From NCBI RefSeq assembly GCF_026151205.1, contig NC_087072.1, forward strand, positions 17,375,669 to 17,439,668: a DNA stretch of 64,000 nt. Direction: 5' to 3'. The notes below the pieces were generated by a model. The model did not search any database, was not told where the DNA came from, and worked only from the letters and a program-made list of their open reading frames with translations. Positions 49,491-59,998 of the stretch are shown piece by piece. The DNA is from Bolinopsis microptera (Eukaryota; Ctenophora; Tentaculata; Lobata; Bolinopsidae). The position numbers and the translations under genes were made by a program. The first letter of the stretch is position 1, and every line of letters starts with the position of its first letter.

Positions 49491-49780
49491 ACCGTAAAGT
49501 CTCATGCCGTAGAGTCTTGCGCCGTAAAGTCCGGACCCCATATTATACCTGTAAAGTCGACGAGTCCAACTCAGCCCGCATTCAAATCAAATGTAATAGA
49601 TTTGCAATTAGTTTAAAAAACTAATTACAACACTAAAAATCTATTACAATTAGGTGTACTTTGTGGATGACCGTAAAAAGTGGAAACTACAGACACAGTA
49701 ACGTCGCAATTAGCGGGTTGATTCGAGGTACGTCGTTTTCATGATCTGCACCATTAATCTAAGGGATAAAGTTTACTCAC

Positions 49781-49866
49781 CTTTGGCTTTGCATCTGTAG
49801 TTACAGCTTTCCAGTTTTCTTTCCATAGCAGAACATTGCTTTTTTTCTTTATTGTTCAATCTCAAT
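49781..49866 (-). CDS. Ig/sushi receptor gene, exon 2: small Cys-rich segment
   Basis: Donor gtgagt below 49781; the acceptor position is uncertain. It reads LNNKEKKQCSAMERKLESCN then YRCKAKG. Its spacing of Cys resembles exon 1 (NLSNKQIKSKVENYESKCLN), so exons 1 and 2 look duplicated. Confidence 0.5.
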
Positions 49867-50191
49867 TCAGATGAGGAAGCACACCCAAGGTTTGAGGTAA
49901 ATCCTGGGTGTATTATTTTAAATAAAATGGTTCGATAGAAGTAAAACTGAAGGCTGATGGACTTGGAGGCAAAACTAAACCTAATATCGGAATTTATTTG
50001 AACATTACCATGGATTCTGATTGTGTGGACTATTAGTATTAGTTAATTGAGGCCATATCGTTCATATTTATGAGTTATGACCTTTCAAATTTTAAGTCCG
50101 TCGTGAACAGTCTATAATTATTTAATTACGTGCCAAAATGCCCCCTAGTTTTGCTTGTAAATATATGATTTAATAGCTGGGGAAGTCTTAC

Positions 50192-50330
50192 CACGATTGA
50201 GACATTTGCTTTCGTAGTTCTCTACCTTACTTTTGATTTGTTTATTGGAAAGATTGCACTTGCAGTCATTTGCAGCAGTCAGCTCAAAAACAATCAATAA
50301 AAAAGTCAACTTGACGAAAACCGTAGCCAT
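50192..50330 (-). CDS. Ig/sushi receptor gene, exon 1: start and signal peptide
   Basis: ATG at 50330. It reads MATVFVKLTFLLIVFELTAA, a signal peptide, then NDCKCNLSNKQIKSK and a Cys. A good donor (gtaaga) follows at 50191. This is the likely 5' end of the Ig/sushi gene, giving a secreted or membrane product of order: signal peptide, Cys segment, about five Ig domains, sushi, Cys-rich region with a furin-type site, Cys repeat, sushi, Ig, PLAT-like. Joining to exon 2 is inferred from proximity. Confidence 0.6.
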
Positions 50331-50975
50331 TGTGATTTTTCACTAGTTGCTAGGTGGTTCGAAACTATCAACACACCGATAGAGAGATTAATGATAAGTG
50401 AGACTGTGAGTTGAAGATGTTGTCATACTCCGCATAAGGACGGAAATAATAATAACATCACTAACTATTGGTAAATATTTCAATTGGTTGACTGTATAAT
50501 GTAGGAATTTGTTTCCCTTTGAATCAATCAAGCTAGATGAAAATACTTAGATCAAACTATCAATTTACAGGCTATCGTCAAACATGTTGCAAACCGTCAT
50601 CTTCAGTGACATAAGCCCTAAAAATTGTAAAAAGTTAGTAAAACCCAAAATTCCTTTAAAAATCTGAATGTATTATATCAGGGAGTATAATGTATAATGT
50701 ATTATATCAGGGCGTTTAACTTTATCTCCGGGTTTAGTTAGGTTTAGTTAGGGCCTCATGAGACTAAGCATCAGTGCTCAACTGTTACAAATGTTGTGAA
50801 ACAGCTCATGTTTTGACACCTCTCTATATCATCGCTAAAAATTCCACATCTTTACAAACTTAGAGATAAAGGTTGTTACTGAGCTGGCAAGTAGCAGTTT
50901 TAAAGAGATCTAAACAATTTGATCTTACTAGAGCACCGAAGTAGTTAAGTTTGGAATTTTGCGAAGTCTGGAAAG

Positions 50976-51549
50976 TTGGCAACTCCACCGATACAATTAA
51001 AAAGGATTTTAGTAGAGGCTAATTTGACCAAAACCCATAATTGGGTAGATCAGTGGACCGCTACCAGTGTCTCTCTTTCACAAACAACAGTAAATGATAT
51101 TAATTTGAAATTGAATGACCGTCTGCAAATGCAAAATGATACCGAGAATGAAATCGGTTGCCCGCTTTTCCCATTCATTCACGGTTTACGAATTGTAATA
51201 AGTTTCGATTAATTCCATCAATCTACTACCTACTACCTCAATACCTACTACCTAGTATTTCGGGATAAGGGCAGTATAGTCAGTGTCCAATTAGCTGATG
51301 TTTATTGAATCATTAAATTGCCGAGTACAGTTGCCTTCGGGTAGTTCTTCTCAATCTATTACATTTGAAATTGTAAATTAATGGGAGAAGCGAGCGACCG
51401 ATTTCATTCTCGGTATCATTTTGCATTTGCAGACGGTCATTCAAATTGATATCATTTACTTTTGTTTGGAAAAGAGAGATACCAGCAGCGGACCAATCTA
51501 CCCAATTAATGTTGATTAATTGATGACAAGCATAATTGATCTGACACAA
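50976..51549. repeat. Diverged inverted pair of a short coding-like segment
   Basis: Plus strand 50976-51212 and minus strand 51313-51549 both read NDRLQMQNDTENEIG preceded by WVD...(T/G).SLxQTxVNDIN. The matching peptides in opposite orientation show an inverted duplication of a gene fragment around 100 bp. The source protein is not recognised; no stop-free full gene is present. Confidence 0.6.
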
Positions 51550-52225
51550 TTAAGTGGTTATTGAACAACTGAACAACTGAACAATGAACAGCGATAAGCT
51601 TAAAACTTAAGGTTATTAAAAAGGGTGCTTTTATAGAATGCACATTAAATGATACAAACGCTATACTATAAATATGACGAGGTAATGATAGTAAGTCATG
51701 AGATCATTTGCAGATCGTGGAGCTTCCCGTTTGGCACGGAGTTAAGTTTTAAATAAAAATAGAAATTATAACACAAAAAAAAACATTTATCGAACGCCTT
51801 ATATCCGAGTTCTTAGTCTTACGTATTAAAATTTCAGAATATGTGATTTACTCCCATCGAGAATGCGAAAGTATCAACTTTTGATTCTAAAGTTCCAGAC
51901 ACTTAGTCAAGATTGTTGGGGCGTTGGCCAACCCGGAAGGAATTAGACAGGAGCACAAAGCTAAATAACTCCTGAATGGCTGCGACGGTTAACACGCATT
52001 TTTAAAAGCATTTCTTACTAACAAACTATCGCATCATTTATATGTTTCAGGAAGCTTCCTCACCTTTGATCATTGATGGTTTCCTGCGAGTCCAAGATTC
52101 CTGTACTTATATTTGGTGAGTAGGATTGTGAGTGGGATCTTCTCCTTCTCTTTTTGACTTAGTGCCGTGTTTCTGTATATGTGAAGATGGATTCCGTGTC
52201 AGTACTCCTTTACTGCCGTCTTTGA
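51550..52225. other. Intergenic stretch, nothing recognised
   Basis: AT-rich sequence without a recognised gene or repeat up to the start of the 8-bp satellite. Confidence 0.35.
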
Positions 52226-53158
52226 GGGATACAAGGATACAAGGATACAAGGATACAAGGATACAAGGATACAAGGATACAAGGATACAAGGATACAAGG
52301 ATACAAGGATACAAGGATACAAGGATACAAGGATACAAGGATACAAGGATACAAGGATACAAGGATACAAGGATACAAGGATACAAGGATACAAGGATAC
52401 AAGGATACAAGGATACAAGGATACAAGGATACAAGGATACAAGGATACAAGGATACAAGGATACAAGGATACAAGGATACAAGGATACAAGGATACAAGG
52501 ATACAAGGATACAAGGATACAAGGATACAAGGATACAAGGATACAAGGATACAAGGATACAAGGATACAAGGATACAAGGATACAAGGATACAAGGATAC
52601 AAGGATACAAGGATACAAGGATACAAGGATACAAGGATACAAGGATACAAGGATACAAGGATACAAGGATACAAGGATACAAGGATACAAGGATACAAGG
52701 ATACAAGGATACAAGGATACAAGGATACAAGGATACAAGGATACAAGGATACAAGGATACAAGGATACAAGGATACAAGGATACAAGGATACAAGGATAC
52801 AAGGATACAAGGATACGAGGATACAAGGATACAAGGATACAAGGATACAAGGATACAAGGATACAAGGATACAAGGATACAAGGATACAAGGATACAAGG
52901 ATACAAGGATACAAGGATACAAGGATACAAGGATACAAGGATACAAGGATACAAGGATACAAGGATACAAGGATACAAGGATACAAGGATACAAGGATAC
53001 AAGGATACAAGGATACAAGGATACAAGGATACAAGGATACAAGGATACAAGGATACAAGGATACAAGGATACAAGGATACAAGGATACAAGGATACAATG
53101 ATACCAGGATACAAGGATACAAGGATACCAGGATACAAGGATACAAGGATACAAGGAT
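52226..53158 (+). repeat. 8-bp satellite (ATACAAGG)n
   Basis: About 115 tandem copies, almost perfect, with a few errors (atacgagg near 52815, caatgatacc and atacc near 53097-53130) clustered at the right edge. Period 8 gives frames repeating every 24 bases (DTRIQGYK, YPCILVSL), which are not genes. Confidence 0.98.
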
Positions 53159-53214
53159 ATTATATATTAATTCATAATTGCAGTAGCTTCACATAGCTTG
53201 CAGTAGACTCATGG

Positions 53215-53720
53215 CTATGTGAAGTCGTTTCACTATGGTGAAGGGGAGCCGCGTACTCGTGCGCGGCGGGTCATACAATGTACAACGTATGACAACCGTT
53301 ACGAGTATCACCTGTTAAGCAATAAGCATTATAGTTTATATTTGGCGGCGCTCACAGCTCAGCCTGTCATTCTGCGCTGAGTGGTGCAGTTCGTTTAGTT
53401 AGTCGACCTACCTTACGGCCGTGATAATATATACAAGCTGCTCAATCACGAGGTTGCGGGTTCGATCCCCGCCTGTGCTACTATCCATGTTAACGGGTGA
53501 TACTCGTAAAATATTTGTTTCAAATATTTATAGGACCGTCGACGAGTCCAACTCAGCGCGCGTCCTGGTAAGGTATAAACCTACAACTAGCCATGGGGTT
53601 TAATTGACGATGTCAATTCATCTCAGCTCGGCGCGGCACAGTAGCGCATCTCGCCGATCTAGAGATGTCGCGGTGAGAAGCCTCATTGAGTGCGCGGCAC
53701 AGTAACGCATCGCGCTACAA
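53215..53720 (+). repeat. Composite tRNA-derived SINE cluster
   Basis: The gcgcggcgggtcatacaa module (53260-53290), then a tRNA-like 3' half with a B-box (gcgggttcgatccccgcc, about 53457-53474) preceded by a tRNA-like gtggtgcagttcgtttagttagtcgacc, then the gggtgatactcgtaaaatat...gtccaactcagcgcgcgtcctgg module (about 53493-53570), then the gcagctcggcgcggcacagtagcgcatctcgccgatc module (about 53620-53665). The acceptor stem does not pair, so this is a SINE and not a tRNA gene. Confidence 0.65.
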
Positions 53721-54206
53721 CCATGGGGTGAGCGGCGTTGCTGTTTCGATGGACCTATGCAGCCCCCCCGGTATACTCAGCCGAATGCTCAAGAAGTCGT
53801 GTGTGGGAGTTAAATAATTATAAGGAGCTGCGTGTACATGATTTATACAGCAGAGCCTAACCATGGGCTTTCGCGCCATGATGCGGACGCGCTTGAGCAA
53901 AGTGAAGCAAGTGAGGTATAATACCTATAATCAATAATACCTTTACCGTCGCTGGCATTAGTTATCGATCCTTCGGGTTCCTGTAAGTGCTGGTGCCGGC
54001 CATGGTCAAAGTAACTAGTAAAATAAAAATTATGACATCTGCATCACATCATCATGCTATGCACACAGTACATGTTTACAAAATATCATTGCATTATGTG
54101 AAAAATATATAATAAATATTTCCCACCAACATTAATTATTTATCAAATACAATCTTTTAAAAATGTATCAAAATGTTTAAAAAAATTATTCTAACAGTCT
54201 TCTTTT

Positions 54207-54353
54207 CTTCCGGAGCGAGTCATTCCTTATTGGAACAAACTCCCTCCAGATGTCAAGAACTGCTCGACAGTTTTAAGTTTTATAAAGTTAGATCATAGAT
54301 TGGAAGGATTTAAGAAAGAAATGATTTTAAAAAACAGCAAACAGTGTAAATGA
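54207..54353 (+). pseudogene. LINE reverse-transcriptase C-terminal tail fragment
   Basis: The frame reads ERVIPYWNKLPPDVKNCSTV and continues to a stop at 54351-54353 with a LSFIKLDHRLEGF block. This is the conserved C-terminal end of CR1/L2-like RTs (R..WN.LP..V....S...FK..LD..L), also seen in the fragment at 865-2028. The rest of the element is missing. Confidence 0.75.
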
Positions 54354-55465
54354 TTTTTATTTTTGGAATGTTTCAAATGAAGTTTTAGGGAAAATTGAAG
54401 GACCCAGTCTAGTTATTTAAGCAATAAGCTTCACATAGCCATGTGTATACGCGTACTATATACTGCGTGACCGCCTACGGCGGTCGCGCGCTACTACATG
54501 CGAGAGGGCTCTGGTTAGAGCAAGCAATAAGCTAGGAGATCTTTGGTTTTATCCTTTTGTGGCAAAGAAGCGTTTTGTTAATCTTTATTCCACTGGGAAG
54601 TTTTAATCAATTATTTATATATAATGCATTAGATTTTATTAATTAATAAAATTGAATTTGATAAATTATTTAATTGTAATTATTAATGTTGATGGAAAAA
54701 TATATTTATTTAAGTTATTTTTCTATTTAGTGCATGCAATGATATTTTGTAAACACTTGTGATGGTGTTTATATTATGTCATAATCTTTACTTACTTGAT
54801 TCACGATGTCAATCCTTCGCAGCTTGGTGAGGCACAGTGGTGCATCTCGCCGATCTACCGAAGCATGTGGTTGCGAGAAGCATTATTGGATGCGCGCGCC
54901 ACCCATTAGTGCATCGCGTTACAACTTACTTACTTACTCAGTTAAACAAAAATTCAGTTAAGCAAAAATTCAATTTTATGCCATTTATTACAGAGTAAAC
55001 AAGTTTACAATAAATCAATTTGATATTTAAAGGAATCCTAATTCAATGTGTAGTATGGTTGACACTCTTTAAATAGATTAAATATAGGTTGACGGGGCAA
55101 AGGAGTGTGCGTGCTGTTCGCTATTGCTCACACCAAACGGCAACATAGTAAATGTTTTGTATGGGCACCGGTCTCCATTACGATACAAAATTAGGATTGT
55201 AGAATTTATTTTAATTGACGATGTCAATTCATGGCAGCTCGGCGCGGCACAGTAGCGCATCTCGCCGATCTAGCCAAAATTAGGATTGTAATACACAAAT
55301 TTACTAAATTCTTAATATTATATCTACCTTAAGAGAAAAATACCTACCTAAATCAATGTCTACCTGTAATACACTAAATATTAGGTTAAATACATAGGTG
55401 GTGGAGTCAGCACACATTTACCAAAATTTTTTAATAGGAGGAACCTGTGGGCCGAGAACACTGGA
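54354..55465. other. Intergenic region with SINE-like modules
   Basis: No gene. Modules of the dispersed GC-rich family lie at about 54440-54525, 54810-54905 and 55210-55275; the rest is AT-rich. Confidence 0.4.
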
Positions 55466-55773
55466 TTAAATTTGTTGAAGGGGATTGCTTTCAAATGACA
55501 GCTGCATTATGTCATAATCGCTTGAAGTCCATGCTGAATCATTATAAGCATGTTGCAGCTTTAGAAGTGCCTTTTTCAGGCGACTTTTAGCAAGACTAAT
55601 CTTGTAGGAGTAGTCAAAAAGCTTAAGTTTAGGTGCAATTGTGCTCCAAATTTTGGTGGATCTTGATATGAAGTCATTAGATGGGAGTTGTGAAATGAGA
55701 GAGGTTTCCTTTCTATCTATCTTTCTATGAATAAAACTGACCATGCCCCTAAATATAGCTCCCTCTGGGACCC
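55466..55773 (-). pseudogene. Retroelement-like C-terminal fragment, split by a transposon
   Basis: The frame contains FIHRKIDRKETSLISQLP, SRSTKIWSTIAPKLKLFDYSYK and SLAKSRLKKALLKLQ, resembling the end of a retroelement RT polyprotein. Its upstream part continues on the other side of the 55782-59990 element (from 59999 upward), since the 8-bp TSD lies at the join. I am not sure of the family. Confidence 0.45.
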
Positions 55774-55781
55774 CATCCTTC

Positions 55782-58700
55782 TAGGGACTACGGGTGGAAG
55801 ATGAATAATTGATATTCCAACAGCATCTTGTTCCCTGCATTGTGCTGATTCCGGGAAGCATTTTGTTTACGCTCTCATCATTCTGTAGGATGAGATATCG
55901 TTCATTTAAAATTGGGTAATTATAGGCCTGTCAAGGATTTCAGCCTAATTAAGAGCTGATCAATTGCAGCTAGTTGTGCCATATAAGGGATAACTGAGGT
56001 CACGTGACATTCAGTCCTATCACGTGACCGCTAATCCTATCACGTGACCTTGATTCGTAAAGCCTCGGGCACGTGATCACATTCGTAACGTGTCGTATGC
56101 CGACTAGGAGATTTTGTGACGTCACCAGAGCTGAAGCTACTTGATCAGGCCTTATATGGAATAATATCGTGTATCGGGTGTAATTGGACCCAATTAGAGC
56201 AGCTGAGCGCTCAATTATAGCAGCATCTGGTACCACCTTCTGAAACCCAGCAGACAGCTGGCCCAGAGAATCGAAATTAGAAGGATTTTTTATTGATGGA
56301 AATCGAAGCGGAAACCTTGTAACCCTATGTTTTCGATGACGCCGAACAAGATTAAACAGGTTATAATTGTCCTACTCTCGTGTAAATTGCTCTAAAACGT
56401 GATTGAAATTGTAATGATGCTATCAATTGTAATACAGTTTTTACATTAAGCTGAACGGCTGGCATTCCTGGGCCGCACTCATCCCAGATTGTCATTCCGC
56501 CGCAGCTTCAATTTTTCTGAATATTACAGCCTGGGGTCCCCAGGTAACGACTGGAACCACTATATCTGCCTAATCTCAGTTATTGTCAATAACGAAGCCT
56601 GTGATCCGCACATCAGTCATTGAATGGGCTTGAATTGAACGTCGTGTTATTACTATAAAAAATATCATAGTATCGGGTAAATTTTTTCAAAATGCACTTG
56701 AATGTCATCAATTTGATTAAGTTATCATAAGTTGAATAGCTGGCGCATTTACAGTGCTACGTTTTCAATTATTCTACGAACACTTGGAATTAAAATCTAT
56801 TTATATATATATTGCATTGTTTAATACTTATAATCAAGATTGCTAAGTTCAGTGTGTGGACGAAGTATAGCGATGGAATCACTAACATATTTATGACTGT
56901 TTGATATTTCTTCGCTGCAGTCTGCATATCATCCAGAGAAAGCTAATTTTAAAGAAGTAGTCTCGAAATTTTCGGGAATAAACTCAATATTGTGAAACAT
57001 CATACAAAATATTATATAACGAGTGTTCTCTTTTAATAAATCATTTCATTAGTTTTTTGAACTTCCTCTGTTTTCCTGGATTTTGTTGCCTCTCCTCAGA
57101 GACAACAATGTGGTGTCCTGCTTTCATGTCTTTGTTAGCACACTTCAGCTTTGATTCTGTCATCAGTGCCACCGCTCTTTCGACTGCTTGCTGGTGGCAG
57201 GGATATTTCGTCACCAAAGGTGATTCTATGAACCTGTCGAATTGATCAGGATCAGAGGGATGCACCCTTACTACCGATGGAATAGTGACTGCAGCCCACT
57301 TCAGCTCTTCTGAAATATAACTTGTTATCATAAACTTTCCTTTTTAAATTCAATACCATCCGTATTGTTTTCACTTTGACCTTATAGCTTTGAATACAAA
57401 CGTATGTCAATCACTTTATTAATACAATAATATAATATTAATAGTTACGTCATAGTAAATACAATTTGAAATGAACTTACTGCACGCAGTTTTGTAACAG
57501 AGACCAAATAAATGGTACGGTTTGAAAGACTTAGTCTTTCTCACCGGATCTTTATCCTCGATGTCAGTGTTGTAAATGACAAGGTCAAGGTACGATTTTG
57601 CATTTCAGTTAATCTCTGGCTTGCAAAATATCCGCGGTTTTCCATTCGGGCGTATTGTCCGGTTCATGCCCTTCTGCTCTAGTTCTATAAGCTGCCTGCA
57701 GAGAGCCACGCCTTTTTCCCGAACAGCTCTATCTGCGTCACCTTGAGGAGTATTTTCATTCACATTTATTTAAAGGAACAGAACCAAAAGCGGGGACAAA
57801 GGTGAACAATTTAAATAACTAAACTGTAACAAGAGCTTCGTGACAACAAATATCCACTAAAATAAAACATGTACTAATTTCTCACCGAGACTGCAAACAA
57901 TAATTGCTTCAGGATGAGCGAAGTAACTATTGTTACAAACTTTCTTCAAAACTGCTGTTCGTTCTTTTGGCGAAAGTTGTATGTCATTATTGAGTGTGAG
58001 GCTTGTAAAAACATGATAAGCCCCATCCTCAATAAGAGGACGCAGTTTGATCTGAGCGTGCATCTGAAATTTGAATGCTTGAGTAATGAGTATAATTATT
58101 ACAGTATCACTTATCAGGAACAGAATATATGGCTAAATTTAGTTTCATTTCATAAAGTGACGATTTAAATATTTAGCAAAATTGATTAATACTTAATATT
58201 CATCAAATTTCTGGTCTGGAAAAAGGTGATGATTGGCACAAATGTACGTAAATGGGTATTGTAGCTACAGTCAATAGTTTGGGGGCATGATAATTAATTC
58301 AAATTGCAAAAACTATATTATGCAATTTTTATTCAAAATCTCAGATAAGACCTAGGCGAGGTGATACTCGAACTATTTAACCTAATATAAATATGCATAC
58401 AGTACAACTACAGATTGTTCATGAAACATTGGTCATTGGTTTGGTTTCAAACATCTGTAGATTAATTTATGAAAGATCGATCGGCTATATTTCTCTTATT
58501 TTCCCCCAGCAGAAAATATATGTTTGAAACCGGACTGATGTATCGTGAACAACCTGCGCTGTAGGGTAAATACCTAAAAAACACTAGCACTCACTTGACA
58601 ATATTGCAAGGCTGAAAGAAGTCCGTTTGCCTGTACATTTCGATGGTACTGTAATGACTTAATATCAAACTTGAAACCTCGGCGAGCATTAAATCGACAT

Positions 58701-59990
58701 GAGTCGCATGGTTTTCCTTGTGGCTCAAAAGAAAACGAAGGATGTCCTTGTTTGACGGAGGACTGTGACATGGAAGGCTGTCACACGTTCCATCAATAAA
58801 ATCGGACAACTTCATTGCAATATTGAGAAAACTATTTGAGAAATGATCACTATTCATATAGCGGTGTTACATTGATTTTAGTTACGTTGCAATTTTACTC
58901 GAATCTTATCAGTTCACTTCTTATCAGCGCGATCGCAGTAAGTTTTACTGTGTGCAACAGTTACATAACTGTAACTGTATAATACACATAACATTAACTC
59001 TGTAATGCACTTCAAACTGCAGTATAAAGAGTACGCACTTCGCACAAATGACAAGAAGGTAATCTAGTAATACGATTTTTGGTATTAATATCTTTAATAT
59101 TAATAACACGGCTTGTTCGATTCAAGCCCGTTCAATGTGGTCAATACCTGATGTGCGGATCACAGGCTTCGTTATTTACAATAGCTGAGATTAGGCAGAT
59201 ATAGCGGTTCCAGTCGTTACCTGGGGACCCCAGGCTGTAATATCCAGATAAATTGAAGCTGCGGCGGAATGACAATCTGGGATGAGTGCGGCCCAGGAAT
59301 GCCAGCCGTTACGCCGCTCAGCTTAATGTAAAAACTGTATTACAATTGATAGCATCATTACAATTTCAATCACGTTTTAGAGCAATTTACACGAGAGTAG
59401 GACAATTATAACCTGTTTAATCTTGTTCGGCGTCATCGAAAACATAGGGTTACAAGGTTTCCGCTTCGATTTCCATCAATAAAAAATCCTTCTAATTTCG
59501 ATTCTCTGGGCCAGCTGTCTGCTGGGTTTCAGAAGGTGGTACCAGATGCTGCTATAATTGAGCGCTCAGCTGCTCTAATTGGGTCCAATTACACCCGATA
59601 CACGATATTATTCCATATAAGGCCTGATCAAGTAGCTTCAGCTCTGGTGACGTCACAAAATCTCCTAGTCGGCATACGACACGTTACGAATGTGATCACG
59701 TGCCCGAGGCTTTACGAATCAAGGTCACGTGATAGGATTAGCGGTCACGTGATAGGACTGAATGTCACGTGACCTCAGTTATCCCTTATATGGCACAACT
59801 AGCTGCAATTGATCAGCTCTTAATTAGGCTGAAATCCTTGACAGGCCTATAATTACCCAATTTTAAATGAACGATATCTCATCCTACAGAATGATGAGAG
59901 CGTAAACAAAATGCTTCCCGGAATCAGCACAATGCAGGGAACAAGATGCTGTTGGAATATCAATTATTCATCTTCCACCCGTAGTCCCTA
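55782..59990. mobile_element. 4.2-kb TIR transposon, hAT-like TSD, long inverted repeats
   Basis: The ends are tagggactacgggtggaagatgaataattg and its complement. A perfect 8-bp TSD catccttc lies at 55774-55781 and 59991-59998. The inverted arms extend about 0.86 kb (to about 56640 and from about 59115) and are nearly identical. Each arm has four close cacgtga palindromes (about 56000-56075, 59690-59770), probably protein-binding sites. An intron-containing minus-strand gene fills the middle (57041-58857). Confidence 0.9.
57041..58857 (-). CDS. Possible transposon-encoded protein, several exons
   Basis: Minus-strand segments at 58591-58857 (MNSDHFSNSFLNIAMKLSDF... with CHSPPSNKDILRFLLSHKEN), 57857-58063 (KLRPLIEDGAYHVFTSLTLN...), about 57606-57755 (GVALCRQLIELEQKGMNRTI) and 57041-57331 (VTKYPCHQQAVERAVALMTE followed by SKLKCANKDMKAGHH) look like exons of one gene. 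The PCHQQAVERAV wording resembles a conserved C-terminal motif (CH.QAVER.VKLVTEAS) that I recall from uncharacterised mobile-element proteins. No catalytic triad is visible. Exon joins are not established. Confidence 0.45.
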
Positions 59991-59998
59991 CATCCTTC

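Noticed and set aside
48950..49541. Gly-Phe and Gly-Leu repeat proteins
   Set aside because: They are frames across the cccaaa hexamer array in an intron.
52107..53196. Long proteins of DTRIQGYK or YPCILVSL repeats
   Set aside because: They are artefacts of the 8-bp satellite, open in several frames on both strands.
53400..53475. tRNA gene
   Set aside because: A B-box-like GGGTTCGATCCCC is present but the acceptor and anticodon stems do not pair; it is better read as a tRNA-derived SINE.
4360..53585. gacgagtccaactcgg... modules as hammerhead ribozymes
   Set aside because: The wording resembles CUGANGAGUCC, but the invariant core reads TCGACGAG and the matching GAAA core is missing, so the catalytic core is not there.
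59536..59772. 78-codon protein present twice (also 56000-56236 minus)
   Set aside because: It is repeated only because it lies in the long inverted repeat of the 4.2-kb transposon; the frame crosses the cacgtga cluster and has no protein-like features.
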